From assembly GCF_900299535.1 (NCBI RefSeq), contig NZ_OMKE01000005.1, positions 62,001 through 126,000 of the forward strand: 64,000 bases of DNA, read 5' to 3'. Of this stretch, positions 18,641-26,791 are shown piece by piece (positions within the stretch are counted from its first letter, which is position 1; the number at the start of each line of letters is the position of its first letter). Source of the DNA: Aquimarina aquimarini. GTDB lineage: Bacteria > Bacteroidota > Bacteroidia > Flavobacteriales > Flavobacteriaceae. The notes under the pieces were generated by a model. It saw only the letters and a program-made list of their open reading frames with translations. It was not told the origin of the DNA and searched no databases. The translations under genes and the position numbers were made by a program.

Positions 18641-18900
18641 TGAGTAAGAAAATAATTAATACTGGATATTTGAAAAGGGATTTAAAACATGAAAAATTAC
18701 AAATGAATGTTTTAAGATATTATAAAACAAACAAGCGGTGGATTGATGGCGATACCTTGCAAGTAGAGATCGATTTAAGGTTCTATGTGCAGACTACACA
18801 AAAAATAAGATTGACTCGTATTGATGCTCCATAGTTAGGCGATAGCGTAGCATATCGAGAACGACAAGCTAGCCAGAAAATTCTGCCTAGAGGGTACAAT
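18640..18900 (+). pseudogene. SNase-like (thermonuclease) gene fragment, broken
   Basis: From ATG 18640 the frame reads to WIDGDTLQVEIDLRFYVQTT and then RLTRIDAP, the start of the staphylococcal-nuclease fold (DGDT motif, IDAPE motif). The next codon, where the family has the catalytic Glu, is TAG (18832-18834), a one-base change from GAG. The same frame continues after the stop with LGDSVAYRERQASQKILPRG, which fits the family. It then runs into IS110-type sequence in another frame. So there is a nonsense mutation, and the 3' half has been lost at the IS remnant junction. The intact family cleaves DNA or RNA using Ca2+. It is inactive here, as seen from the sequence. Confidence 0.75.
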
Positions 18901-18914
18901 CGTTACCATTACTA

Positions 18915-19328
18915 TACTTTAAAACAAAAACCAGCTATGAACTTATTACCAGTATTAAGGGGATTGGTTTGCAAACTGCGGTTATAATTATTGCATATAC
19001 GAACAACTTTAATAGGTTTAAAAACTGGCGTAGATTTGCTTCGTATTGTGGTATAGCCCCTTTTCCTTACCAATCTGACACAAGTATAAAAGGAAAAGCC
19101 AAAGTTTCACATTTGGCAAATAAAAAACTAAAATCTATAATAAATATGTGTGCAATTTCAGCGATACAACATAACCCAGAAATAAAACATTATTATCTCA
19201 AAAGAGTGAGTCAAGGTAAAAACAAAATGAGTACTATTAATATTGTTAGAAACAAGCTAATTGCTAGAGTTTTTGCCGTAATAAAAAGACAAACTCCATA
19301 TATAGATACTATGAAGTTTGCCGCTTAA
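18915..19328 (+). mobile_element. IS110-family transposase remnant (C-terminal part only)
   Basis: The frame from about 18915 encodes SYELITSIKGIGLQTAVIII, FASYCGIAPFPYQS and KVSHLANKKLKSIINMCA. This is the C-terminal Transposase_20 (helix-hairpin-helix plus Ser-containing) domain of IS110 transposases, ending at TAA 19326-19328. The N-terminal RuvC-like DEDD domain is missing, an in-frame stop lies at 18888-18890, and there are no recognisable IS ends. About 140 of the usual 320-350 residues remain. It is a relic that cannot transpose by itself. It sits between the broken nuclease and the convergent FG-GAP gene. Confidence 0.85.
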
Positions 19329-19405
19329 TCTTATTAACAATAAATAATTCAATTCTTACTTGTTTTAATCATAGAATACGGTGGGGGAACTTAAAATATT
19401 GTTGG

Positions 19406-22336
19406 TCAATCTCTTTCAAAAACAACTTTTTTATAAATCACTTCTTTATTACTTAAATTATTAATTGTTATTTTTAAAATATAAAGGCCATTATTTATTA
19501 AATTGAAATTACTTGAATCAAGTGTAATCTCATTAATACCTTTTTGATACATTCCTAAATTGAGATTAACTATTCTAACTCCTTCTGTATTGAATATTTC
19601 AAAAACCAAATTACTATTTTGAAATAGTTTTAAGGATAAGTTAACAATTCCATTTACAGGGTTAGGGAAAACAGATAATGAAGAATCTTTTATAGATAAA
19701 TCACTATTGCTTTTAGAGTGCATATTAGAGTTGTATTTTTTAACATATACTTCTCTGGGTTTTAATAATATGGGCTCGTTAAACATAAGGTAACCTACGT
19801 TTGATCTGTTTTGACTGGCATTCACTAATATATCATATAAATTACCGTTAATTGATTTAAACCGTCCTTTATGAATATTATTTTCAGCTTCTTCCCCAGA
19901 AACATATGTCCCTGAAAATATATGTTCTTTATCCCTCAAATTCTGGCTAATTCTTTTCACTGCATTCCAAATTTCTATTTTTTCTGGTGTTTGTTCTGCT
20001 AATTTTCCTCTTCGCCAAAACATAATACCAGCAGCGCCGTGTATCATAGATACATATGCTTCTGCTTTTAATGCTTCTTCATAGATTACCATATCATCTA
20101 CACTAGAATCTTCTTTTTCAGCATCAAGAAAAACAAAACATGGTTTGTTTGAAATACCTTTTATTCCTCTTACTATTTTAGCGATATTTTTAATTGCATC
20201 ACCATTTACACTATAGAATTGTTGAGATAAAAGATCGTAAGAAACATTTGATGCTAATGCTTTAACTCTTGGACAATATTCAAGACTATTTAAAGGAGTA
20301 AAATTTTGAGCTAACCCATGAAAATTATTAACATTTGAACAACCACCCCCTGCTTGTACATCCATAAAAGTCAATGCTCCTGTATCATTGGTTTTAATTG
20401 TTTTATTCCATAAATTGAAATAGTCATATCTATTATTTTCTGAAGCTCTAATAAAATCATTATCGCTAAAACCATTGCCGTTACCTTTTGTATTATATGG
20501 TTCATCGTGCAAATAAATCCGGTTCAGTTGTTTGTTTTTCCAGTAACTACTTTCATCTTCTGCAATTGCTTTAGCATTATTAAGGCTGACTCCTCCTTCC
20601 ATTGCTAAATCTCTATGCCACTGATGTATATTTAACATTAATCTATTTTCAACAACCCAAGGCCACTCCATACCTTCATCAGCCACAAGTGTATTAAACA
20701 TCTCAAATTCTTTTTCAAAATTTATTTTATTCAACATATGATCACTTGTATACAACCCCACTACATTACTTTCATCAGCTGAATTTGGTTTTATTGAATA
20801 AGGAGGAGCTGAATTATAGTCAATTTTTCCACCATTCATTCCACGAGTATACCAAGCTCCTATAACAAAAAACTTATGACCGTTTTTATATAACCAATTT
20901 TGGTCTGTAGTCCATCTATCAGGTGTAATTTGCTTTGAGGTATTAATTGTTTTGCAAAAAGATATTTTACCCTCTAAATTTCTTGAATTTTCAAGATGTT
21001 TTTCCCATAGTAAATCACCATTACCATTCCCTTTTATGGAGCCATGTTTTCTACTATTTTGATTTTCTGATATGAAATATATATCATCAGATGCGTCAAG
21101 ATTAAATTTTCCTTTTGATATTGCTAAAACACTTTCATTTATAAAATTTTTGTCAACAAAATTACCACCTTCTAATAGCGACTTTTTTCCTGTCTGCCCA
21201 TTTAAAACAAAAAGAGCATTATCATTGGTGTCAGACTCTCTAACAATACAAATATCATCAATACTATCGTTATTAACGAAATTACCTGTTAGAGTAAATT
21301 TTATTTTCTTACCCCACCATTTTTGAGTATTTGAAGAACTCCATATCTGATTACCATTTAGACCATCGATTGCAAAATGTTGAAAAAAACCTCGAGTACT
21401 TTCATTTATTAAATCTTTAATATAAAAAATATCTATACTACCATCACCATTAAAATCACCTGTTCTTATGAATTGAATTTCATTTTCACCCTCGTCTTCA
21501 TAGGTTACTAAATTTTTACCCCATTTTTTTGATCCATTAGCTCCATCTAACATTATCAACACTCGGCTTTTGAGATTTCCAGATTTTCTGATATAGAAAA
21601 CATTTGATTTTTTATCTATATCGGAATAACAGCTCTGTACATTTAAAATATTACCCCATTTTGATCCATGACCTTCAAAGTTTGATTCCCAATAAGATAT
21701 ATTCCCCCCATTTCCAAGCAAAACCCCGTGTTTTCTATTCTCAAAAGTTTCATAAATATAATAGATATCATCAATACCATCACCATTGAAATCGCCAGAA
21801 GTTAGATGAGTAACCTGAGAGTTTGGAAAATTCTTATCCACAAAAACATTCTCATGCAACGATTTTTTTCCAGTCTTTCCATTAATTACAAATAGAGCGT
21901 TAGCATTGTTGTTATTTCCAGATTCTCTTACTATACAAATATCTTCATATTCATCGTTATTAATAAAGTTACCTACAAGAATAAATTTAACCTTACCATT
22001 CCACACCCTATTATTATCGTCTGAAAAATACCACAAATCACTACTGTTAGATCCATCTATTCCAACTCCTTTAGTCTTTCCATTATTTTCATCTATAACA
22101 TAAAATATATCTTTTATACCATCACCATTAAAATCACCAGTTTCAACGAATAGAATTTCTTTATTAGGCTCATTTTTAATAACACTTCGAGAATATTTCT
22201 TCGACCCTATTTCACCATTAACAACATGTAAACTGTTTTTGTTAGAAGAATTAATATTGTTAATTAAATAAAAAGGATTATCCTGTCCTATCACAATTTG
22301 TGATATACCTAAGAGAATAAATACAATTTTTTTCAT
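19406..22336 (-). CDS. Secreted FG-GAP / glycosidase-like protein with T9SS sorting domain
   Basis: 976 residues. Signal peptide MKKIVFILLGISQIVIGQ. Residues about 60-440 hold FG-GAP/VCBS-like units with calcium-loop motifs GDFNGDG at 67, 181 and 293, each followed by a DIFY-type strand. This predicts a beta-propeller. From about 470 the sequence (KFFVIGAWYTRGMN, RIYLHDEPYNTKG, PCFVFLDAEKED, AGIMFWRRGK) looks like a TIM-barrel glycoside hydrolase, but I cannot name the family or the catalytic acids. The last 95 residues (SVFPNPVNGIVNLSL to the end) are a type A T9SS C-terminal domain. Inferred role: exported, cell-surface polysaccharide-acting protein. It lies alone between the IS110 remnant and tRNA-Arg. 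Confidence 0.8.
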   Translation of the reverse strand: MKKIVFILLGISQIVIGQDNPFYLINNINSSNKNSLHVVNGEIGSKKYSRSVIKNEPNKEILFVETGDFNGDGIKDIFYVIDENNGKTKGVGIDGSNSSDLWYFSDDNNRVWNGKVKFILVGNFINNDEYEDICIVRESGNNNNANALFVINGKTGKKSLHENVFVDKNFPNSQVTHLTSGDFNGDGIDDIYYIYETFENRKHGVLLGNGGNISYWESNFEGHGSKWGNILNVQSCYSDIDKKSNVFYIRKSGNLKSRVLIMLDGANGSKKWGKNLVTYEDEGENEIQFIRTGDFNGDGSIDIFYIKDLINESTRGFFQHFAIDGLNGNQIWSSSNTQKWWGKKIKFTLTGNFVNNDSIDDICIVRESDTNDNALFVLNGQTGKKSLLEGGNFVDKNFINESVLAISKGKFNLDASDDIYFISENQNSRKHGSIKGNGNGDLLWEKHLENSRNLEGKISFCKTINTSKQITPDRWTTDQNWLYKNGHKFFVIGAWYTRGMNGGKIDYNSAPPYSIKPNSADESNVVGLYTSDHMLNKINFEKEFEMFNTLVADEGMEWPWVVENRLMLNIHQWHRDLAMEGGVSLNNAKAIAEDESSYWKNKQLNRIYLHDEPYNTKGNGNGFSDNDFIRASENNRYDYFNLWNKTIKTNDTGALTFMDVQAGGGCSNVNNFHGLAQNFTPLNSLEYCPRVKALASNVSYDLLSQQFYSVNGDAIKNIAKIVRGIKGISNKPCFVFLDAEKEDSSVDDMVIYEEALKAEAYVSMIHGAAGIMFWRRGKLAEQTPEKIEIWNAVKRISQNLRDKEHIFSGTYVSGEEAENNIHKGRFKSINGNLYDILVNASQNRSNVGYLMFNEPILLKPREVYVKKYNSNMHSKSNSDLSIKDSSLSVFPNPVNGIVNLSLKLFQNSNLVFEIFNTEGVRIVNLNLGMYQKGINEITLDSSNFNLINNGLYILKITINNLSNKEVIYKKVVFERD

Positions 22337-22456
22337 TTTTTATTAATATTAGTTAGCTCTTAAATATGTATGTCTGATTAGGGTCAAATGTTACCTAATT
22401 AAAGATACTTACATATAGATAAATTACCCAAAATGATAAAGAAATTCTTCCTCTTT

Positions 22457-22503
22457 AGATTAACTAGAATTTTTGCATAAAACACAACATTTGATATTGA
22501 TCC
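22457..22503. repeat. Upstream block shared with 6861-6905
   Basis: agattaactagaatttttgc followed by ataaaacacaacatttgata. It aligns with 6861-6905 with a few substitutions and a two-base difference in length. See the entry at 6861. Confidence 0.65.
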
Positions 22504-22522
22504 TATATTAGTTGTTTTTTGA

Positions 22523-22550
22523 TTCACCCCTCGAAAAGATTCGAACTTTT
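22523..22550 (-). repeat. tRNA-3'-end-like fragment (T-arm plus acceptor strand)
   Basis: On the minus strand AAAAG-TTCGAAT-CTTTT forms a perfect 5-bp T-arm with a canonical loop, followed by CGAGGGGTGA like an acceptor 3' strand. No matching 5' half (CCCCTCG) lies upstream. The bases beyond it (aaatcaatgagttataaaat, from 22560) resemble the aaatcaataagttagtaaat block of the dispersed repeat. It is likely a fourth, decayed member of the same repeat. Confidence 0.5.
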
Positions 22551-22653
22551 AACATCAAGAAATCAATGAGTTATAAAATAAAAATAGATAAGACTTAACA
22601 GGATTGAGTTCGAATCAGAAAGAGTCTAAATTGTTGATTTTCAGCAAAATAAA

Positions 22654-22682
22654 AAAGAGATAAATGTTAAATTTATCTCTTT
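22654..22682 (-). terminator. Terminator of tRNA-Arg
   Basis: A 12-bp stem AAAGAGATAAAT/ATTTATCTCTTT with a 5-base loop, followed on the minus strand by TTTTTTATTTT. It begins 3 bases after the tRNA 3' end. Confidence 0.85.
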
Positions 22683-22685
22683 AAG

Positions 22686-22759
22686 TGACCGCGGAGGGAT
22701 TCAAACCCCCAACCCTCAGAGCCGAAATCTGATGCGCTATTCAGTTGCGCCACGCGGCC
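22686..22759 (-). tRNA. tRNA-Arg (anticodon TCG)
   Basis: 74 bases that fold completely. Acceptor GGCCGCG/CGCGGTC, D-stem GCGC/GCGC, anticodon stem TCAGA/TCTGA with loop TTTCGGC (anticodon TCG, reading CGA and CGG), T-arm GGGGG/CCCTC with loop TTTGAAT, discriminator A. CCA is not encoded. It lies 12 bases downstream of the yqeY stop on the same strand. Its 3' end is the presumed attachment site of the accessory region at lower coordinates; an exact 15-bp copy is at 4658. Confidence 0.95.
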
Positions 22760-22771
22760 AGTTTATTATAA

Positions 22772-23224
22772 TTATGATAATTTATTCTTTACTATTGTAG
22801 AAATTGTTTTTCCATCAGCTTTTCCTGCTAATTTTGCACTTGTTGCTCCCATCACTTTACCCATATCTTTCATTCCTTCTGCTCCTGTAGAAGCGATAAC
22901 CGCTACGACTACTTTTTCTATCTCTTCTTCACTCAATTGCTCTGGCAAAAATTTCTCGATTACCTTTGCTTGAGCCAATTCTGGTTCTGCCAAATCATTA
23001 CGCCCTTGTTCTTCAAAAATAACAGCACTATCTTTTCTTTGCTTTACCAGTTTTTGTAATAATTTTAATTCCTGATCTTCTGTCAACTCTTCTTTTGCTC
23101 CGCTTTCTGTCTGAGCCAATAAAATGGCTGATTTTATAGCTCGCAATGAGGTCAAAGCATTTGTATCTTTAGCTTTCATTGCTTCTTTCATCGCTGTCAT
23201 TACTTCTTGCTGTAAACTCATCAC
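22772..23224 (-). CDS. GatB/YqeY domain-containing protein
   Basis: 150 residues, the whole length of the YqeY family. These proteins share the helical tRNA-binding-like tail of the GatB amidotransferase subunit. Seen: LTSLRAIKSAILLAQTESG, KQRKDSAVIFEEQGRNDLA and the C-terminal MGKVMGATSAKLAGKADGKT, all family hallmarks. A role linked to tRNA or aminoacylation is plausible, but the function is not established. It is the last gene of the minus-strand run after ftsZ but is separated from it by a terminator, so it probably has its own promoter. The tRNA-Arg gene follows at once. Confidence 0.9.
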   Translation of the reverse strand: MMSLQQEVMTAMKEAMKAKDTNALTSLRAIKSAILLAQTESGAKEELTEDQELKLLQKLVKQRKDSAVIFEEQGRNDLAEPELAQAKVIEKFLPEQLSEEEIEKVVVAVIASTGAEGMKDMGKVMGATSAKLAGKADGKTISTIVKNKLS

Positions 23225-23273
23225 CTTTTGGGTTTAAAATTATTATATCATTTTGGATTGCGAAGATAAAAAA

Positions 23274-23307
23274 TAAACCGATACTCTTGGAATAGATTAT
23301 CGGTTTA
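23274..23307 (-). terminator. Terminator after ftsZ
   Basis: A 10-bp stem TAAACCGATA/TATCGGTTTA with a 14-base loop, followed on the minus strand by a T-rich tract (TTTTTTATC). It marks the end of the dcw cluster transcript. Confidence 0.75.
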
Positions 23308-23374
23308 GTTCTATTTATTTTTATAGGTTTTTCAACCTTTTATCTATTATAGTTTCCTTATGCAGATACTTAAT

Positions 23375-25345
23375 CTAATCTACATTATCATGTAAAAAAG
23401 AATTGTTTTTACGCAATTGTATATCATCATTACCATCTGTTCCTAAAGATGTTCTTGACAAACCAGAATCATCTGGTTTTGCATCTACATCTATCCCTGC
23501 TCTCTTATATGCAGGTTCTTTTTCTATATCATCTATATTAGAAGAACTATTTCTAAACTTATAATTAAACTCCTTCATCTTAGCTCTGCGCTCTGCTGCT
23601 CTTGCTTTTAAAGTTTCAGAAATAGGTTGATTCATAGGATCTACATCTTCACTTTTTTCTACCTCAGGAGTTGGAGTAATAATTTTCTTTTCTAAAAGAA
23701 TTTCTTCGTCTTGTTCTTCAACCTCTGTTGGTTTTGCATCTGTCAATCTCTTCTCCTCTTCCATATAATCTTCCAGACTATATTTACGCACACCTTCTGA
23801 TACAGTTTCTCCCACAGGAACTACCTCTATAGGATCCTTAACCTCCATATCCATGATATCGTCACTCAGATCAAAAACAATAGGTTGTTCGTCTTGTGTT
23901 TTTTTCTGTTCAGAAACTGATTCATTTGAAATTATAGGTTGTTCTGGTTCTTTTGTATTTTCTACAGGCATATCAAATGCCAATGCAAATTGATCTTCTT
24001 TTTCTTCTTGTACCTGAATCTCTTTTTCATCATTAACTTCTATTTGTTTAATGATATCCTGTGCATTTATAATAACAAAGTCATCATTAGAAGAAAATGG
24101 TTCTACTACTTCATAAGACACATCTATATTTTTCAGTAAATCTGTTGTAGGGATCAAAATATCTTCTCCTACTTCTTCTTCCTCAATTAATTTGTGCTTT
24201 ATAATCTTTGTTTCTTCAATTTCTTTTTTAGGAATCGGAGCGCTTATAGGAGTAATTTTTCCTGTAGATTTAGGAGATAAATCTTGTGTAGTTGCTCTTT
24301 GTTCATCCTCAAGCGTATGAATTATTTTCTTAGTTTCTGTATTTACTATCTCGTCTTGTTGTTCTACATCAAAACCAGTAGCAATAACTGTAACAGAGAT
24401 TGCATCTTCTAAAGATTCATCTTCTCCTACTCCCATTATTATATTGGCACCATGTCCAGCTTCTTGCTGGATGTGATCATTAATTTCACCAATTTCATCA
24501 ATTGTAATTTCTTCTTTACCAGAAACAATAAGGAGAAGTACGTTTTTGGCTCCAGAAATTTTGTTATCATTAAGTAATGGAGAATCTAATGCTTTAGCAA
24601 TAGCATCGTGAGCACGTTTATTACCTGAGGCATTAGCAGACCCCATAATTGCCGTACCACTATTACTAAGTACTGTTTTTGCATCACGTAAATCTATATT
24701 CTGTGTATAGTGATGTGTTATTACTTCGGCTATACCTCTAGAGGCTGTTGCTAAGACTTCATCTGCTTTAGAAAAACCAGCTTTAAACCCAAGGTTACCA
24801 TATACTTCTCTCAGCTTATTATTATTAATAACAATCAGAGAATCAACATGTGCACGTAATCTCTCTACTCCTAGCTGAGCTTGCTCATTACGCATACGAC
24901 CTTCAAACTGAAAAGGAATAGTAACAATCCCTACAGTCAACACATCTAATTCTTTAGCCATTTTTGCTATCACAGGGGCAGCTCCTGTTCCTGTTCCTCC
25001 ACCCATACCTGCAGTGATAAAAATCATTTTGGTATTGGTATCGAGCATATTTTTTATTTCCTCGTAACTTTCTACTGCCGCTTTTTCTCCTACTTCAGGA
25101 TTTGCTCCAGCTCCTAATCCTTCGGTTAGAGAAACTCCTAATTGTATTTTATTAGGAATCGAGCTATTTTCTAAAGCCTGTGAATCTGTATTACAAATCA
25201 CAAAATCCACTCCCTTAATTCCCTGTTGGAACATGTGATTGATGGCATTACTACCTCCACCTCCAACTCCGATTACTTTGATCACATTAGATTGATTTTT
25301 GGGTAAATCAAACGAAATATTTTCGAACTCCTCACTTTTACTCAT
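23375..25345 (-). CDS. ftsZ: Cell division GTPase FtsZ
   Basis: 656 residues. It forms the tubulin-like ring at the division site. GTP-binding signature GGGTGTG at 115-121, N-terminal GVGGGGSNAI, catalytic T7-loop region NIDLRDAKTVLS at 216-227. The globular part ends near 325. The remaining 330 residues are an acidic, low-complexity tail, much longer than the 60-80 residue linker of Escherichia coli FtsZ. It ends in RKNNSFLHDNVD, presumably the C-terminal peptide that binds FtsA. It is the last gene of the dcw cluster, 80 bp after ftsA. Confidence 0.97.
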   Translation of the reverse strand: MSKSEEFENISFDLPKNQSNVIKVIGVGGGGSNAINHMFQQGIKGVDFVICNTDSQALENSSIPNKIQLGVSLTEGLGAGANPEVGEKAAVESYEEIKNMLDTNTKMIFITAGMGGGTGTGAAPVIAKMAKELDVLTVGIVTIPFQFEGRMRNEQAQLGVERLRAHVDSLIVINNNKLREVYGNLGFKAGFSKADEVLATASRGIAEVITHHYTQNIDLRDAKTVLSNSGTAIMGSANASGNKRAHDAIAKALDSPLLNDNKISGAKNVLLLIVSGKEEITIDEIGEINDHIQQEAGHGANIIMGVGEDESLEDAISVTVIATGFDVEQQDEIVNTETKKIIHTLEDEQRATTQDLSPKSTGKITPISAPIPKKEIEETKIIKHKLIEEEEVGEDILIPTTDLLKNIDVSYEVVEPFSSNDDFVIINAQDIIKQIEVNDEKEIQVQEEKEDQFALAFDMPVENTKEPEQPIISNESVSEQKKTQDEQPIVFDLSDDIMDMEVKDPIEVVPVGETVSEGVRKYSLEDYMEEEKRLTDAKPTEVEEQDEEILLEKKIITPTPEVEKSEDVDPMNQPISETLKARAAERRAKMKEFNYKFRNSSSNIDDIEKEPAYKRAGIDVDAKPDDSGLSRTSLGTDGNDDIQLRKNNSFLHDNVD

Positions 25346-25425
25346 AATTGCTAATTTTATGGTTCTCCTAAACTATACTTTATATATTTTTCTATGCCCA
25401 AACATTGAACATATTTACTTTTTAA

Positions 25426-26784
25426 CTACTCAGCGTTATCCAAGAATTCCTTGAATTTTTCTGTCCACTTCTCCAAAATATTTTTTCTCGGCTTGAGATC
25501 TTCTTTTGGTAATTTCTCTTCAATAACAGTATCTTCTACAACCGCTTCTTCTTGCTGTGTAGTTGTTTCTGTATGTATCGAAGTTTCTTCTTTTTTTACT
25601 GTCTTTTTTTGTTTTTTAAGATGAATCAACCCATCCATTACTAATCCTACAGCAGTTGCATACATTGGACTAGTCGTTTCTGAATCGCTGTTTCCTGCCA
25701 GATGCTCATTAGGATATCCTATTCGCGTATCCATACCAGTGATATATTCTACCAATTGTTTAAGGTGTTTAAGCTGTGAGCCTCCTCCTGTCAATACAAT
25801 TCCTGCTATCAATTTTTTCTTAGGAGATTCATGCCCATAGTTTTTGATCTCTAAAAAAACCTGTTCTATAATCTCTACCACTCTGGCATGAATAATCTTA
25901 GAAAGATTTTTTAAGGTAATTTCCTTAGGCTCCCTTCCTCTTAATCCTGGGATTGAAACAATTTCATTATCCTTATTTTCTCCTGGCCATGCAGATCCAA
26001 ATTTTATTTTTAATAACTCTGCTTGTTTTTCAATAATAGAACAGCCTTCTTTAATATCTTCTGTAATAACATTACCTCCAAAAGGAATAACTGCCGTATG
26101 ACGTATAATACCGTCTTTGAAAATAGCTAAGTCTGTGGTTCCTCCACCAATATCAATTAATGCAACACCAGCCTCTTTTTCTTCCTGACTTAATACTGCA
26201 TTTGCAGATGCCAATGGCTCTAGGGTCACATCTGATAATTCTAAGCCTGAACTTTTTACACATCTTCCTATGTTTCGTATAGAGGTTACTTGCCCTACTA
26301 CTACATGAAAATTGGCTTCCAATCTTCCTCCATACATTCCTACAGGTTCCTTTATTTCTGCCTGACCATCTACTTTATATTCCTGTGGTAATACATGTAA
26401 AATTTCTTCCCCAGGTAACATAACTAGTTTATGTACCTGATTACATAGTTTTTCTATATCGTCTTCATCAATTACAGCATCTGCATTAGGTCTTGTGATA
26501 TAATCACTGTGTTGCAGGCTACGAATATGTTGACCAGCAATTCCTACTGTTACATTGTTAATTTTCATTCCAGAAACACTTTCTGATTCCTGAATGGCTT
26601 GTTGTATAGATTGAATGGTTTGTGTAATATTATTAACCACTCCTCTGTGTACTCCTAAACTTTTGGATTTGCCAACTCCCAATACCTCCATCTTCCCATA
26701 CTCATTATATTTTCCTACCATAGCAACAATCTTAGTTGTCCCTATGTCCAATCCTACCGCTATTTCATTTACTTCTCGTTCCAT
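25426..26784 (-). CDS. ftsA: Cell division protein FtsA
   Basis: 452 residues. Actin-like ATPase that tethers FtsZ to the membrane. Phosphate-1 motif VGLDIGTTKIVAMVG near the N-terminus, phosphate-2 motif IDIGGGTTDLAIF in the middle, adenosine motif GIVLTGGGSQLKHLK. The C-terminus (ILEKWTEKFKEFLDNAE) is an amphipathic helix suited to membrane binding, preceded by a charged linker of about 50 residues. It starts 7 bases after ftsQ and precedes ftsZ, the standard order. Confidence 0.96.
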   Translation of the reverse strand: MEREVNEIAVGLDIGTTKIVAMVGKYNEYGKMEVLGVGKSKSLGVHRGVVNNITQTIQSIQQAIQESESVSGMKINNVTVGIAGQHIRSLQHSDYITRPNADAVIDEDDIEKLCNQVHKLVMLPGEEILHVLPQEYKVDGQAEIKEPVGMYGGRLEANFHVVVGQVTSIRNIGRCVKSSGLELSDVTLEPLASANAVLSQEEKEAGVALIDIGGGTTDLAIFKDGIIRHTAVIPFGGNVITEDIKEGCSIIEKQAELLKIKFGSAWPGENKDNEIVSIPGLRGREPKEITLKNLSKIIHARVVEIIEQVFLEIKNYGHESPKKKLIAGIVLTGGGSQLKHLKQLVEYITGMDTRIGYPNEHLAGNSDSETTSPMYATAVGLVMDGLIHLKKQKKTVKKEETSIHTETTTQQEEAVVEDTVIEEKLPKEDLKPRKNILEKWTEKFKEFLDNAE

Positions 26785-26791
26785 ATTGGTA

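Noticed and set aside
22600-22616. gattgagttcgaatcag on the plus strand, like a T-arm
   Set aside because: The loop motif is there but the stem pairing is poor and no acceptor strand follows; probably chance or internal duplication.
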